From the NCBI RefSeq assembly GCF_001019615.1, contig NZ_JNBQ01000003.1, forward strand, positions 186,001 through 250,000: a stretch of 64,000 nt of DNA. The letters are read 5' to 3'. The DNA is from Cellulosimicrobium funkei (GTDB lineage: Bacteria > Actinomycetota > Actinomycetes > Actinomycetales > Cellulomonadaceae). Position 1 is the first letter of the stretch, and every line of letters begins with the position of its first letter. The notes under the pieces were generated by a model. That model saw only the letters and a list, made by a program, of their open reading frames with translations, searched no databases and was not told the DNA's origin. Of this stretch, positions 40,173-49,299 are shown piece after piece. The position numbers and the translations under genes are program-made.

Positions 40173-42905
40173 GTGACCGGACCTCAGACCGATCCCGCCC
40201 CCGCCCCGGCACCCGGTGCGCCCCCCCGGCACCTCGTCGTCGTCGGCGGCGGCATGGTGGCGCAGCGGCTCGTCGAGGCGCTGCGTGCGCGCGACACCGA
40301 GGGCGCGTGGCGTGTCTCGCTCTTCGCGGAGGAGCCGCGCAAGCCCTACGACCGCGTCGCCCTGACGAGCTACTTCTCGGCCCGCGACGCCGACGAGCTC
40401 ACGCTGGGCGACCCGGCGCTGTGGGACGACCCCCTGGTGACGCTGCACCGCGACTGCGCGGTGACGTCGATCGACCGCGACGCGCGGACCGTCACCGACC
40501 GGCTCGGGCGCGTGCACGCGTACGACGAGCTCGTCCTGGCGACGGGGTCGAGCGCCGCGATGCCGCCCATCCCGGGCAACGACCTCCCGGGCGTGTTCGT
40601 CTACCGCACGATCGACGACGTCGCCGCACTGCGCGGGTGGGTCGAGGAGAAGCGCCGGACCGCCACGACCGAGGGCGGCTGGGAGCGGCCGGTGCGCGGC
40701 GCGGTGATCGGCGGCGGCCTCCTGGGCCTCGAGGCGGCGGGCGCGCTCAAGGCTCTCGGCGCGCAGGCCACGGTCATCCAGTTCGGCACGCACATGATGG
40801 ACGCGCAGATCGACCTGGGCGGCGGCGAGGCCCTCAAGCGCCTCATCAACGGCATGGGCATCGCGGTCCGATGCAACACGGGCACCAAGGAGATGAAGGT
40901 CTCCCGCAAGACCGGGCACGTCGGCCGGCTCGACTTCGCCGACGGCGGCCGGCTCGACGTGGACGTCGTCGTCGTCGCGACGGGCGTGCGACCGCGCGAC
41001 GAGCTCGCGCGCTCGGCAGGGCTCGCGATCGGGGAGCGCGGGGGCGCCGTCGTCGACCTGGCGTGCCGCACCGAGGACGAGCACGTGTGGGCCGTGGGCG
41101 AGGTCGCGTGCATCGAGGGCCGGTGCATCGGCCTGGTCGCGCCGGGCTACGCCATGGCGGAGGTCGTTGCGGACCGCCTGCTCGGCGGCGAGGCCACGTT
41201 CCCCGGTGCGGACACGGCGACCAAGCTCAAGCTGCAGGGCGTCGACGTCGCGAGCTTCGGCGACGCGTTCGGCCGCACCGAGGGCGCGATGGAGCTCGTC
41301 TGGGCCGACCCGGTCGCGGGCGTCTACAAGAAGCTCGTCCTGTCCGACGACGCGCGGACACTCCTGGGCGGCGTGTTCGTCGGCGATGCGTCGCCGTACG
41401 CCTCGCTGCGGCCGATGCTGGGGACGGAGCTGCCCGGCGACCCGGGGCCGTTCCTGCTCCCCGAGGGATCCGGGGGCGGGGCGCCGAGCCTCGAGCTCCC
41501 CGACGACGCCACGGTCTGCTCGTGCAACAACGTCAGCGCCGGGACGATCCGGGGTGCGGTCACCGAGCACGGGTGTACCGACCTCGCGGGCGTCAAGGCG
41601 TGCACGCGCGCGGGGACGAGCTGCGGGTCGTGCCTGCCGCTCGTCAAGAAGATCACCACGACCGAGCTCGCCCGGGCCGGGGTCGAGGTCTCGAACGCGC
41701 TGTGCGAGCACTTCGACCTCTCGCGCGCTCAGCTCTTCGACGCCGTGCGCGTCGCCGGCCTGCACACGTTCAGCGAGATCGTCGGGCGGTTCGGTCGGGT
41801 GCCTGAGCCCGTGACCGACACCCAGGGCGCCGTGCTCGTCCGCGACGCGGGGCGCGGCTGCGACATCTGCAAGCCCACGATCGCGTCGATCCTCGCGTCG
41901 CTCGGCAACGGGCACATCCTCGACGGCGAGCAGGCGACGCTGCAGGACACCAACGACCACGTCATGGCGAACATGCAGAAGGACGGCACGTACTCCGTCG
42001 TCCCGCGCATCCCCGGGGGTGAGATCACGCCCGACGGGCTGCTCGTCATCGGTCAGGTCGCCAAGGACTTCGGGCTCTACACGAAGATCACGGGCGGCCA
42101 GCGCATCGACATGTTCGGGGCGCGGATCGAGCAGCTCCCGCACATCTGGCGCCGGCTCGTGGAGCACGGGTTCGAGTCCGGGCACGCGTACGGCAAGTCG
42201 CTGCGGACCGTGAAGTCGTGCGTCGGGTCCACGTGGTGCCGGTTCGGGGTGCAGGACTCGGTGGGCATGGCCGTCGAGCTCGAGCTGCGGTACCGCGGCC
42301 TGCGCTCGCCGCACAAGCTCAAGCTCGGCGTCTCCGGGTGCGCACGCGAGTGCGCCGAGGCGCGCGGCAAGGACGTCGGCGTCATCGCGACGGACAAGGG
42401 CTGGAACGTCTACGTGGGCGGCAACGGCGGGTTCACGCCCCGGCACGCGCAGCTCCTCGCCGAGGACCTGGACGACGAGGCGCTCGTCCGGACCATCGAC
42501 CGCTTCCTCATGTACTACATCCGCACGGCCGACCGCCTCCAGCGCACGGCCGCGTGGGTCGAGGACTACGAGGGCGGCCTCGACGCGATCCGCGAGGTGG
42601 TCGTCGAGGACTCGCTCGGCCTCGGCGCCGACCTCGACGCCGCGATGGCCCGCCACGTCGGCGACTACGAGGACGAGTGGCGCGCGGTCCTCGAGGACCC
42701 GGAGAAGCTGCGCCGCTTCGGCTCGTTCGTCAACGCGCCCGCCGAGCCCGACCCCGACCTCGCGTACGTCACCGAGCGCGGCCAGATCCGGCCCGTGACG
42801 GCGGACGAGCGCGCCGCCCTCGAGGAGGCCCGCGCCGCGGGTCTCGCCACCGTCCCCGCCGGCCCCGTGGTGATCGCCGGCACGACCCTGGAGGTCCGTC
42901 GATGA
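40173..42905 (+). CDS. nirB: assimilatory nitrite reductase, large subunit
   Basis: Cytosolic NAD(P)H-dependent reduction of nitrite to ammonium. It has 910 residues. Order: FAD domain (LVVVGGGMVAQRLVEAL), NAD(P) motif (AVIGGGLLGLEAAGALKALG), BFD-type [2Fe-2S] domain (CSCNNVSAGTI ... TSCGSC) with a further GRGCDICKP, then the siroheme/[4Fe-4S] domain with cysteines in KSCVGSTWCRFG and SGCARECAEARGKD. GTG 40173 has CAGGAG 6 nt upstream; the ORF to 40089 overlaps the promoter and is rejected. The siroheme it needs is supplied by cysG and cbiX-type genes in the same operon. Confidence 0.95.
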   Translation: MTGPQTDPAPAPAPGAPPRHLVVVGGGMVAQRLVEALRARDTEGAWRVSLFAEEPRKPYDRVALTSYFSARDADELTLGDPALWDDPLVTLHRDCAVTSIDRDARTVTDRLGRVHAYDELVLATGSSAAMPPIPGNDLPGVFVYRTIDDVAALRGWVEEKRRTATTEGGWERPVRGAVIGGGLLGLEAAGALKALGAQATVIQFGTHMMDAQIDLGGGEALKRLINGMGIAVRCNTGTKEMKVSRKTGHVGRLDFADGGRLDVDVVVVATGVRPRDELARSAGLAIGERGGAVVDLACRTEDEHVWAVGEVACIEGRCIGLVAPGYAMAEVVADRLLGGEATFPGADTATKLKLQGVDVASFGDAFGRTEGAMELVWADPVAGVYKKLVLSDDARTLLGGVFVGDASPYASLRPMLGTELPGDPGPFLLPEGSGGGAPSLELPDDATVCSCNNVSAGTIRGAVTEHGCTDLAGVKACTRAGTSCGSCLPLVKKITTTELARAGVEVSNALCEHFDLSRAQLFDAVRVAGLHTFSEIVGRFGRVPEPVTDTQGAVLVRDAGRGCDICKPTIASILASLGNGHILDGEQATLQDTNDHVMANMQKDGTYSVVPRIPGGEITPDGLLVIGQVAKDFGLYTKITGGQRIDMFGARIEQLPHIWRRLVEHGFESGHAYGKSLRTVKSCVGSTWCRFGVQDSVGMAVELELRYRGLRSPHKLKLGVSGCARECAEARGKDVGVIATDKGWNVYVGGNGGFTPRHAQLLAEDLDDEALVRTIDRFLMYYIRTADRLQRTAAWVEDYEGGLDAIREVVVEDSLGLGADLDAAMARHVGDYEDEWRAVLEDPEKLRRFGSFVNAPAEPDPDLAYVTERGQIRPVTADERAALEEARAAGLATVPAGPVVIAGTTLEVRR

Positions 42906-43336
42906 GCGTCGCGTCAGCAGAACAGGTCGGTCCTGCGGCCTCGGCGACCACGGAGTGGGAGCGCGTCTGCCTCCTGCGCGACCTCCTCGTCGAGCGCGGT
43001 GCCGCCGCCCTCGTCGGCGGGGTGCAGGTCGCGCTGTTCCGCCTCCCCGACGACACGGTGCGCGTCGTGCAGCAGCGCGACCCGTACTCGGGCGCGAACG
43101 TCATGTCGCGCGGCATCGTGGGCACGCGTGGCGGCGTGCCCACGGTCGCCGGGCCCATGTACAAGCAGGTCTTCGACCTCGCGACCGGTCGGTGCCTCGA
43201 GGCCGCCGGGTACGTGCCCGTCCAGGGCCTCGCCCCGGACCTGGCGACGTGGCCCGTCGAGGTGCGCGACGGCGTCGTGCACGTGGGCGACCGTCCCGTC
43301 GCCCGTCCGGACGCCGCCGCGGACGGTGCGCCGTGA
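42902..43336 (+). CDS. nirD: nitrite reductase, small subunit (Rieske-fold NirD)
   Basis: 144 residues. Rieske-like fold of NirD: WERVCLLRDLLVERGAAALVGGVQVALFRL, QQRDPYSGANVMSRGIVG and VHVGDRPVARP. The cysteine/histidine pairs of true Rieske proteins are missing (RDPYSGAN in place of a Cys-His motif), as known for NirD, so no cluster is bound. It partners NirB. ATG 42902 overlaps the nirB stop and its stop overlaps the cysG start (GTGA). Confidence 0.92.
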   Translation: MSVASAEQVGPAASATTEWERVCLLRDLLVERGAAALVGGVQVALFRLPDDTVRVVQQRDPYSGANVMSRGIVGTRGGVPTVAGPMYKQVFDLATGRCLEAAGYVPVQGLAPDLATWPVEVRDGVVHVGDRPVARPDAAADGAP

Positions 43337-44694
43337 CCACGCTCGTGGGCCTCGACCTCGCCGGGCGCACGGTCCTCGTCGCCGGCGGCGGCCCCGTCGC
43401 TGCCCGCCGCGCGCGGGAGATGGCCGACGACGGCGCGCACGTGCGCGTCGTCGCACCCCAGGTCTGCGAGGACCTGCGCGACCTCGTCGCGGCCTCGCTG
43501 CACGCCCCGCTCCTCGCGCCGTCGTCCGCCCAGCGGCGGTCCGACGGCGAGGCTGCACCCGGCGGTCGCGTCACCTGGGCACCGCGGGAGGTCCGCGAGT
43601 CGGACGTCGAGGACGCGTGGCTCGTGCTCGCGGCGACGGACGACTCGGGGACCAACCGCGCCGTCGCCGCGTGGGCGGCGGCGCGCCGCACCTGGTGCGT
43701 CAACGCCGGGGCCGCGCACGAGGGCACCGCGCGCACGCCCGCGACGACGCACAGCGGCGACGTGCTCGTCGGGGTCGTCACGGACGTCCCACCCGCGCAC
43801 CTGTCAGCGGTCGGTCGCGCTGGGGAGCGGCGAGCGGCCGACTCCTCGGTCGAGCGGCGCGGCGCGGACCCGCGGCGGGCGCGTGCGGTGCGCGACGCGA
43901 TCGCCGAGCACCTGCGCTCCGGCGGGGCCGACCAGCGGCGCCACCGCCCGGCGTCGGGCGGGCTCGGGAGCGTGACGCTCGTGGGCGGGGGACCCGGCGC
44001 CGTCGACCTGCTCACCGTCCGGGGACGCCGGGCGCTCGCGGAGGCGGACGTCGTCGTCGCGGACCGCCTCGGACCGGTCGACGTGCTCGACGAGCTCGCG
44101 CCCGGCGTCGAGGTGATCGACGTCGGCAAGACGCCCGGGAACCACCCCGTGCCGCAGCACGAGATCAACGCGATCCTCGTGGAGCAGGCGCAGCGCGGCC
44201 GGCGCGTCGTGCGGCTCAAGGGCGGCGACCCGTTCGTCTACGGGCGCGGCGGCGAAGAGGTGATCGCGTGCCGCGAGGCGGGCGTTCCGGTCGACGTCGT
44301 GCCGGGCGTGTCCAGCGCGCTGAGCGTCCCGGCGCTCGCGGGCATCCCGCTCACGCACCGGGGGACGGTCGCCGCGTTCCACGTGATCAGCGGGCACGAC
44401 GGGCTCGACGCGGCCGCGCTCGCCGGGGTGCGCGACCGCACGGCTACGCTGGTGGTCCTCATGGGTGTCTCGCAGCTCGCACGCATCACGGCCCAGGCCC
44501 TCGGCGCCGGGGCCGACCCCGCGCTGCCCGTCGCGATCGTGGAGAGCGGCTCGACGCCGCGCCAGCGCGTCACGCGGGCCCCGCTCGGCGAGGTCGTGGA
44601 GCGCGCCGCCCAGTCCGGGGTCCGGCCCCCGGCGATCATCGTGGTGGGCGACGTCGCCGCCGAGGGACGGCTCGACCCGGCGACGGTCGCGTGA
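43333..44694 (+). CDS. cysG: siroheme synthase: precorrin-2 dehydrogenase fused to uroporphyrinogen-III C-methyltransferase
   Basis: 453 residues. N-terminal CysG-B-type domain (about 1-195): Rossmann motif TVLVAGGGPVAARRAREMADDGAHVRVVAP, then WLVLAATDDSGTNRAV and WCVNAG. C-terminal SUMT domain (about 210-453): VTLVGGGPGAVDLLTVRG, RLKGGDPFVYGRGGEE, VVPGVSSALSVPALAGIPLTHRG, and VVLMGVSQLARI, all SAM-dependent methyltransferase motifs. It converts uroporphyrinogen III through precorrin-2 to sirohydrochlorin for NirB. The dehydrogenase half carries a poorly conserved insert near residues 55-75. Coupled to nirD and nnaR by GTGA overlaps. Confidence 0.92.
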   Translation: MTTLVGLDLAGRTVLVAGGGPVAARRAREMADDGAHVRVVAPQVCEDLRDLVAASLHAPLLAPSSAQRRSDGEAAPGGRVTWAPREVRESDVEDAWLVLAATDDSGTNRAVAAWAAARRTWCVNAGAAHEGTARTPATTHSGDVLVGVVTDVPPAHLSAVGRAGERRAADSSVERRGADPRRARAVRDAIAEHLRSGGADQRRHRPASGGLGSVTLVGGGPGAVDLLTVRGRRALAEADVVVADRLGPVDVLDELAPGVEVIDVGKTPGNHPVPQHEINAILVEQAQRGRRVVRLKGGDPFVYGRGGEEVIACREAGVPVDVVPGVSSALSVPALAGIPLTHRGTVAAFHVISGHDGLDAAALAGVRDRTATLVVLMGVSQLARITAQALGAGADPALPVAIVESGSTPRQRVTRAPLGEVVERAAQSGVRPPAIIVVGDVAAEGRLDPATVA

Positions 44695-45911
44695 CCGGCA
44701 CCGGCAGCACCGAGATCGACCCGCCCGTCGCGACGTCGACCCACGGAGGGTCGATCTCGGACGCTCGGGTCGATCTCGCGTCCGTCCCCGACGTCGATCG
44801 CCCCGCCCTCGGCCAGGTCATGGCCGGCTGCACCGTGCTCGTGACGGCCGACCGCCGCAAGAGCGAGCTCGCCGCCGCCCTCCAGCGCCGGGGTGCCGAG
44901 GTCCGCCACGCACCCGCGCTGAGCATGATCCCGCACGCCGACGACGAGCAGCTCCTCGCCGGGACGCGCGACCTCGTCGAGCACCCGCCGGACGTCGTCG
45001 TCGTGACGACCGGGATCGGCTTCCGGTCCTGGGTCGAGGCCGCGGACGCGCACGGCCTCGCCGACCGCCTGCTCGAGGTGCTCGCCGACGCGCGGATCGT
45101 CGCGCGCGGGCCCAAGGCGCGCGGCGCGATCCAGGCCGCCGGGCTCACGGCCGACTGGGTCGCCGAGTCGGAGACGTCGGCCGAGATCGCCGACGTGCTG
45201 CTCGGCGAGGGCGTCGCCGGGCTGCGCATCGCCGTCCAGCACCACGGGGCCGGTGCCGACGGCCTCGACGTCGTCTTCGCCGAGGCGGGCGCCGAGGTCG
45301 CGAGCCTCGTCGTCTACCGCTGGGGGCCGCCGCCCGACCCCGAGGCGCTGCGCGCGTCCGTCGAGGCCGCCGCCGTCGGGGAGATCGACGCCGTCGTGTT
45401 CACGTCCGCCCCCGGCGCCGAGGCGTGGCTGAGCGCCGCCGAGGAGCACGGCGTGGGCCGCCTCGTCGTGTCGCGCTTCCAGGACGGGTCGATGGTCGCC
45501 GCAGCCGTCGGGCCGATCACCGCGAAGCCGCTCGAGCACCGCGGCGTCACACCGCTCCAGCCCGAGCGCGGACGCCTCGGCGCGCTCGTGCGCACGCTCG
45601 TCGCGCACTACGAGCAGGCCGAGACCGTCGCGCTCGCGACCGTCGCCGGCGCGCTGCAGATCCGCTCGCGCGTCGCCGTGCTCGACGGCGAGGTGCTGCC
45701 CCTCTCGCCCAGCAGCCTCGAGGTGCTGCGCCTCCTCGCCGCGCGCCGCGGCGAGGTCGTCACGCGCGACGACGTGCTCGACGTCCTGCCCGGCGACTCG
45801 CGCGACCCGCACGCCGCCGAGGTCGCCGTCGCCCGCCTGCGCGAGGCGACCGGCCGGCGCGACCTCGTCAAGACCGTCGTCAAGCGCGGATACCGATTGG
45901 AGCTCGCATGA
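44691..45911 (+). CDS. nnaR: HemD-like / winged-helix nitrate assimilation regulator (NnaR type)
   Basis: 406 residues. An enzyme-like uroporphyrinogen-III synthase domain (about 44-300: CTVLVTADRRKSELAAALQRRG, VVVVTTGIGFRSWVEAA, VVFTSAPGAEAWLSAA) is followed by an OmpR/PhoB-type winged helix (about 315-406: LPLSPSSLEVLRLLAARRGEVVTRDDVL, VKTVVKRGYRLEL). This architecture is that of Streptomyces NnaR, which acts with GlnR on nitrate/nitrite genes; position after cysG supports it. The first about 43 residues are encoded by an inverted-repeat leader, so the real start may be ATG 44820 rather than the coupled GTG 44691. Confidence 0.85.
   Translation: MTGTGSTEIDPPVATSTHGGSISDARVDLASVPDVDRPALGQVMAGCTVLVTADRRKSELAAALQRRGAEVRHAPALSMIPHADDEQLLAGTRDLVEHPPDVVVVTTGIGFRSWVEAADAHGLADRLLEVLADARIVARGPKARGAIQAAGLTADWVAESETSAEIADVLLGEGVAGLRIAVQHHGAGADGLDVVFAEAGAEVASLVVYRWGPPPDPEALRASVEAAAVGEIDAVVFTSAPGAEAWLSAAEEHGVGRLVVSRFQDGSMVAAAVGPITAKPLEHRGVTPLQPERGRLGALVRTLVAHYEQAETVALATVAGALQIRSRVAVLDGEVLPLSPSSLEVLRLLAARRGEVVTRDDVLDVLPGDSRDPHAAEVAVARLREATGRRDLVKTVVKRGYRLELA
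44712..44777. repeat. GAGATCGACCC inverted repeats in the nnaR leader
   Basis: GAGATCGACCC at 44712-44722 is the reverse complement of GGGTCGATCTC at both 44748-44758 and 44767-44777. The element lies within the first 30 codons of the annotated nnaR frame and could fold into alternative hairpins. Confidence 0.8.
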
Positions 45912-46798
45912 GCGCGGAGAGCTCGACCTTCTTCGGAGGCGCTGTCCCCTCGGGAGCGTCGTCCGACTCGTCCGAGGCGCGGCCGGGGGAGGCCGGTCGC
46001 GAGGCGTCGGCGAGTGCCGCGCCCGTGCTGGTCGGCTGCTCGCACGGCACGAACGACCTCACCGGCCGCGACGTGATCCGCGCGCTGCTCGACGACGTCC
46101 GCGCCGCGCGGCCCGACCTCGACGTGCGCGAGGCGTTCGTCGACGTGCAGCAGCCCGAGGTCGCGGACGTCGTGACGTCGGTCGTCGACCCGTCCGCGGC
46201 GACGGACGGCCCGGACGGCTCCGCGCCGGACGACACCTCCGTCGCGGACGGCGCGCAGCCGGGCGACGCGGTCGTCGTGCCGCTCCTGCTGTCCGGCGGG
46301 TTCCACGTGAGCGTCGACGTCGCGGCGGCGGTCGAGGACCGCGGCCCCGGCACCGGTCGTGCGGCCGCGTCGACCCCGCTCGGCCCCGACCCCCGCCTCG
46401 TGGACCTCCTCGCCGACCGGTTGGCCGACGTCGGCCTGCGTGCGGAGGATGCCGTCGTGGTCGCCGCCGCCGGGTCGAGCCGTCCGGGTGCCGCGCGCGA
46501 CGTGGAGGAGCTCGCCGCGGGCCTGCGCGACCGCGTGCCCGGCCCGGTGACGGTCGGCTACGGCGCCATGGCCAAGCCCTCCGTGCCCGACGCCGTCGCC
46601 GCCGCCCGCGCCGACCTCGCCCCGGGCGGGCGCGTCGTCGTCGCGGCCTACCTGCTCGCGCCGGGCTTCTTCTACGACCGCGTCCTCGAGGCCGGCGGCG
46701 ACGTCGTCACCGCCCCGCTCGCCCCCGACGCCCGTCTCACGGAGATCGTCCTCGACCGCTACGCCACCGCCGCGGCCACGCTCGACCGGCCGAGCTAG
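45908..46798 (+). CDS. cbiX: CbiX/SirB-type sirohydrochlorin chelatase
   Basis: 296 residues. Two similar CbiX halves: the first with VLVGCSHGTNDLTGRDVIRALLDDV (catalytic His region), VQQPEVADVV and VVVPLLLSGGFHVSVDV; the second with VVAAAGSSRPGAARDVEELAAGL, VTVGYGAMAKPSVPDAVAAAR and AYLLAPGFFYDRV. It inserts Fe2+ into sirohydrochlorin to complete siroheme for NirB. A Ser/Ala-rich N-terminal leader of about 35 residues is poorly conserved. ATG 45908 overlaps the nnaR stop. Its own TAG stop is the first three bases of a palindrome shared with the convergent MFS gene. Confidence 0.88.
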   Translation: MSAESSTFFGGAVPSGASSDSSEARPGEAGREASASAAPVLVGCSHGTNDLTGRDVIRALLDDVRAARPDLDVREAFVDVQQPEVADVVTSVVDPSAATDGPDGSAPDDTSVADGAQPGDAVVVPLLLSGGFHVSVDVAAAVEDRGPGTGRAAASTPLGPDPRLVDLLADRLADVGLRAEDAVVVAAAGSSRPGAARDVEELAAGLRDRVPGPVTVGYGAMAKPSVPDAVAAARADLAPGGRVVVAAYLLAPGFFYDRVLEAGGDVVTAPLAPDARLTEIVLDRYATAAATLDRPS

Positions 46799-46825
46799 AA
46801 CCCTGGTCGCGTGACCGGGGTGCTA
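46796..46825. terminator. bidirectional terminator palindrome carrying both stop codons
   Basis: TAGAACCCTGGTC (46796-46808), loop GCGT, GACCGGGGTGCTA (46813-46825): 11 of 13 positions pair. The first TAG is the cbiX stop; the last CTA is the TAG stop of the MFS gene on the minus strand. The left arm matches a hemD repeat unit exactly. Confidence 0.8.
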
Positions 46826-48271
46826 CCTCGTGAGGGTCGGGCGGGTGCGAGGGGCCAGGAGGGCGACGCCCGCGGCGAGCAGCACCGTGACGCCGAAGCA
46901 GACGACGTACGACGCGAGCCCGAGCGTCGGGTGCAGGGCCCACAGGAGGGATCCGGTGACGGCGAGCGCGGTGGCGGCGGCGACGGCGTCGGACACCTGG
47001 AGCGCGGACGAGTTGGCGCCCTGCTCGGCGACGGGTGAGAGCTCGAGCGTCAGCACCGACAGCGTCGGGTGGGTCATGCCCATGCCGAGCCCCGCGAGGG
47101 TCCACGCGACCATGCCGACGACGGGCGGGACGGCGGTCCACGCGAGCAGCGCCGCACCGCCGATGCCGAGCGCGACGAGCGTCCCGCCGAGGCGCACGTA
47201 CCCGGCGTGCTGGAGCCCCCAGGTCGCGCGGCCGCGCAGCCACGAGCCCGTGGACCAGCCGACCGCGCCGAAGGTCAGCACGGCGCCCGCGAGCGACGGC
47301 GCGAGGCCGCGCTCGTGCGAGAGCAGGAGCGGGAGCAGCACCTCGGCGCCGGTGAACGCGGCGGCCACGAGGCCGCGGATCGCGATGACGCTCGGCAGGC
47401 CGCGCGCGGCGCGGGTCGTGCCCGGCGGCAGGAGGCGCGGGACGGCGAGCGCGACGGCCGTGAGCGCGGCGACGAGCAGGAGCACGAGCCCGACGCCGCG
47501 GAGCTGGCCCGCGTAGTTGAGCGCCCCGATCCCCACGGCGGCCACGACGGCCCAGGCGAGCGACGCCTGACGCGCGGTCCGGTCGAGGGGCGACTCGGCG
47601 TCGTCGGGCACGGGGGAGGCGGCGTCCTCGGGACCCGAGCCGCGGGCGGCGCGCATCCCCGGGCGCATGAGGATCAGCGCCGGGACGGCGAGCACCGGGA
47701 CCGCGAGGAAGACCCACCGCCAGCCGACGTGCTCCACGACGAGCCCGGCGATGGCGGGGCCGACGATGGACGGGATCACCCAGGCCGCGGCGAACGCGGC
47801 GAAGACCTTCGGCCGCCGGTCGGTGGGGAACACGCGTGCGACGAGCACGTAGAGCGCGACGATGTACAGGCCCGTCCCGACGCCCTGGAGCACGCGGCCC
47901 GCGACGAGGACGAGCATGTCCTGCGCGAGGCCGGCCACCAGCAGGCCGGCGAGGAAGAGGCCGATGCCCGTCCACAGGGGCGTCGTCGGGCCCGCGCGGT
48001 CGCTCCAGCGACCGGACGCGACCATGCCGACGACGCTCGACGCGAGCGACGCGGCGAACGCGAGCGTGTACAGGGTGAGGCCGTCGAGCTCGACGGCGAC
48101 GGTCGGCATGGCGGTGGCGACGGCGAGCGCCTCGAACGCGCCGAGGAACACGAACGCGACCATGCCGAACAGCACGGTGCGCTGCGTCCCGGGGGAGAGC
48201 GTGCCGGCGGCAGGGGCGTCGGGGGTGCCGTGCACCGGCGCGTCGGCGTCGGTGCGGGGGTCCGCCGTCAT
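46823..48271 (-). CDS. MFS efflux transporter (DHA2-like)
   Basis: 482 residues with a charged, Pro-rich N-terminus and about 14 membrane segments starting at VLFGMVAFVFLGAFEALAVATAMP. MFS motifs: GRWSDRAGPTTPLW (loop 2-3), LVAGRVLQGVGTGLYIVALYVLVARVFPTDRRP (antiporter-type motif) and WVIPSIVGPAIAGLVVEHVGWRWVF. Substrate unknown. ATG 48271 overlaps the stop of the quinone oxidoreductase (ATGA), placing it in the SoxR-controlled unit, so export of redox-active or quinone-like compounds is likely. The ORF upstream of 48271 is shadow. Confidence 0.88.
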   Translation of the reverse strand: MTADPRTDADAPVHGTPDAPAAGTLSPGTQRTVLFGMVAFVFLGAFEALAVATAMPTVAVELDGLTLYTLAFAASLASSVVGMVASGRWSDRAGPTTPLWTGIGLFLAGLLVAGLAQDMLVLVAGRVLQGVGTGLYIVALYVLVARVFPTDRRPKVFAAFAAAWVIPSIVGPAIAGLVVEHVGWRWVFLAVPVLAVPALILMRPGMRAARGSGPEDAASPVPDDAESPLDRTARQASLAWAVVAAVGIGALNYAGQLRGVGLVLLLVAALTAVALAVPRLLPPGTTRAARGLPSVIAIRGLVAAAFTGAEVLLPLLLSHERGLAPSLAGAVLTFGAVGWSTGSWLRGRATWGLQHAGYVRLGGTLVALGIGGAALLAWTAVPPVVGMVAWTLAGLGMGMTHPTLSVLTLELSPVAEQGANSSALQVSDAVAAATALAVTGSLLWALHPTLGLASYVVCFGVTVLLAAGVALLAPRTRPTLTR

Positions 48272-49299
48272 ACGAGAACGACCTTTCCGGTGGTGGCGCG
48301 CGCTTCGAGCTCGCGGTGGGCGCGCGCTGCCTCCGCGAGGGGTACCTGGTGCGTGACGACGTGCCACGTCCCGTCCGCCGCGAGCGCGAGCGCGCGCTCC
48401 TGCAGGTCGAACAGGTCTCCCCAGGGTCGGGCCTGGGGTCCTACGGCCCACCGTACGTCGTCGGTCCCTGCTCGGGCCTCGGATTTCCCGGCGCCGTGGC
48501 CGACGTCACCGGCGCGGTTCGGCTCGCCCGACGACCACCCGAAGAGCACGAGGCGCCCGTCCGGGGCGACGAGCGCGGCGGCGTCCGTGCCCGCCTCCCC
48601 GCCGACGCCGTCGAGCAGGACGGTCGCCCCGGCCGGGGCGTGCTGCCCGACGGCGGCGCGCGCCGCGTCGAGCCAGCCGTCCACCCGGTAGTCGATCACC
48701 ACGAGCCGGTCGGCGTGCGCCTCCCCGGCGAGCGAGCGCACGAGCGCGACCTTCTCCGGGCCGCCCGCGAGCGCGACGACCCGCGCCCCGGCCGCGAGCG
48801 CGCTCTGCACGAGGAGCGTGCCGAGCCCGCCGGCCGCGGCCGTGACGATCGCGGTGTCGGTCGCGTCGAGCTCGGCGAGGTCGAGGATGCCGACGGCCGT
48901 GCGGCCGGTCCCGATCATCGCGATCGCGTCCGGCGCGGTGACGTGGTCCGGGATGCGGTGCAGCGCCTCGACGGGGACGGCGGCGAGCCGCGCGTACCCG
49001 CCGCCGTCGGGCGTGGCGCCGAGGTGGGCGGCGACGCGGCGTCCGCGCCACGCGGCGTCGACCCCGGGCCCGACGGCGTCCACGACCCCGGCGACCTCGC
49101 GCCCGGGGACCGTGGGCAGGTCGGGCAGAGGAAGCGGGCCGCCCGTCGCCTCGCCCCGGCGCAGGGTCGTGTCGAGCAGGTGGACGCCGTGCGCGCGGAC
49201 GGCGACGAGCACCTGACCGGGCCCGGGGACGGGGTCGGGGACCTGCTCGAGGACGAGGTTCTCGGGCGGTCCGAACGCGTGCAGACGGATGGCGTCCAT
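48268..49299 (-). CDS. zinc-independent quinone oxidoreductase-like MDR enzyme
   Basis: 343 residues of the medium-chain dehydrogenase/reductase superfamily. GroES-like domain: LVLEQVPDPVPGPGQVLVAVRAHGVHLLDTTLRRG, PGREVAGVVDAVGPGVD; the NADPH Rossmann region is TAAAGGLGTLLVQSALAAGARVVALAGG; VLLDGVGGEAGTDAAALVAPDGRLVLFG follows. No structural or catalytic zinc cysteines are seen, so it fits the NADPH:quinone reductase group. ATG 49299 is used because the domain starts immediately; the extension to 49398 runs into the SoxR box. It is the first gene of the unit divergent from soxR, a known SoxR target class in Actinobacteria. Confidence 0.88.
   Translation of the reverse strand: MDAIRLHAFGPPENLVLEQVPDPVPGPGQVLVAVRAHGVHLLDTTLRRGEATGGPLPLPDLPTVPGREVAGVVDAVGPGVDAAWRGRRVAAHLGATPDGGGYARLAAVPVEALHRIPDHVTAPDAIAMIGTGRTAVGILDLAELDATDTAIVTAAAGGLGTLLVQSALAAGARVVALAGGPEKVALVRSLAGEAHADRLVVIDYRVDGWLDAARAAVGQHAPAGATVLLDGVGGEAGTDAAALVAPDGRLVLFGWSSGEPNRAGDVGHGAGKSEARAGTDDVRWAVGPQARPWGDLFDLQERALALAADGTWHVVTHQVPLAEAARAHRELEARATTGKVVLV

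Noticed and set aside
37911-42656. 1581-codon open frame on the minus strand
   Set aside because: It is the exact antisense of nasC, nasB and nirB, with Arg/Ala/Asp-rich low-complexity composition and no domain. Long antisense frames are expected at 75% G+C.
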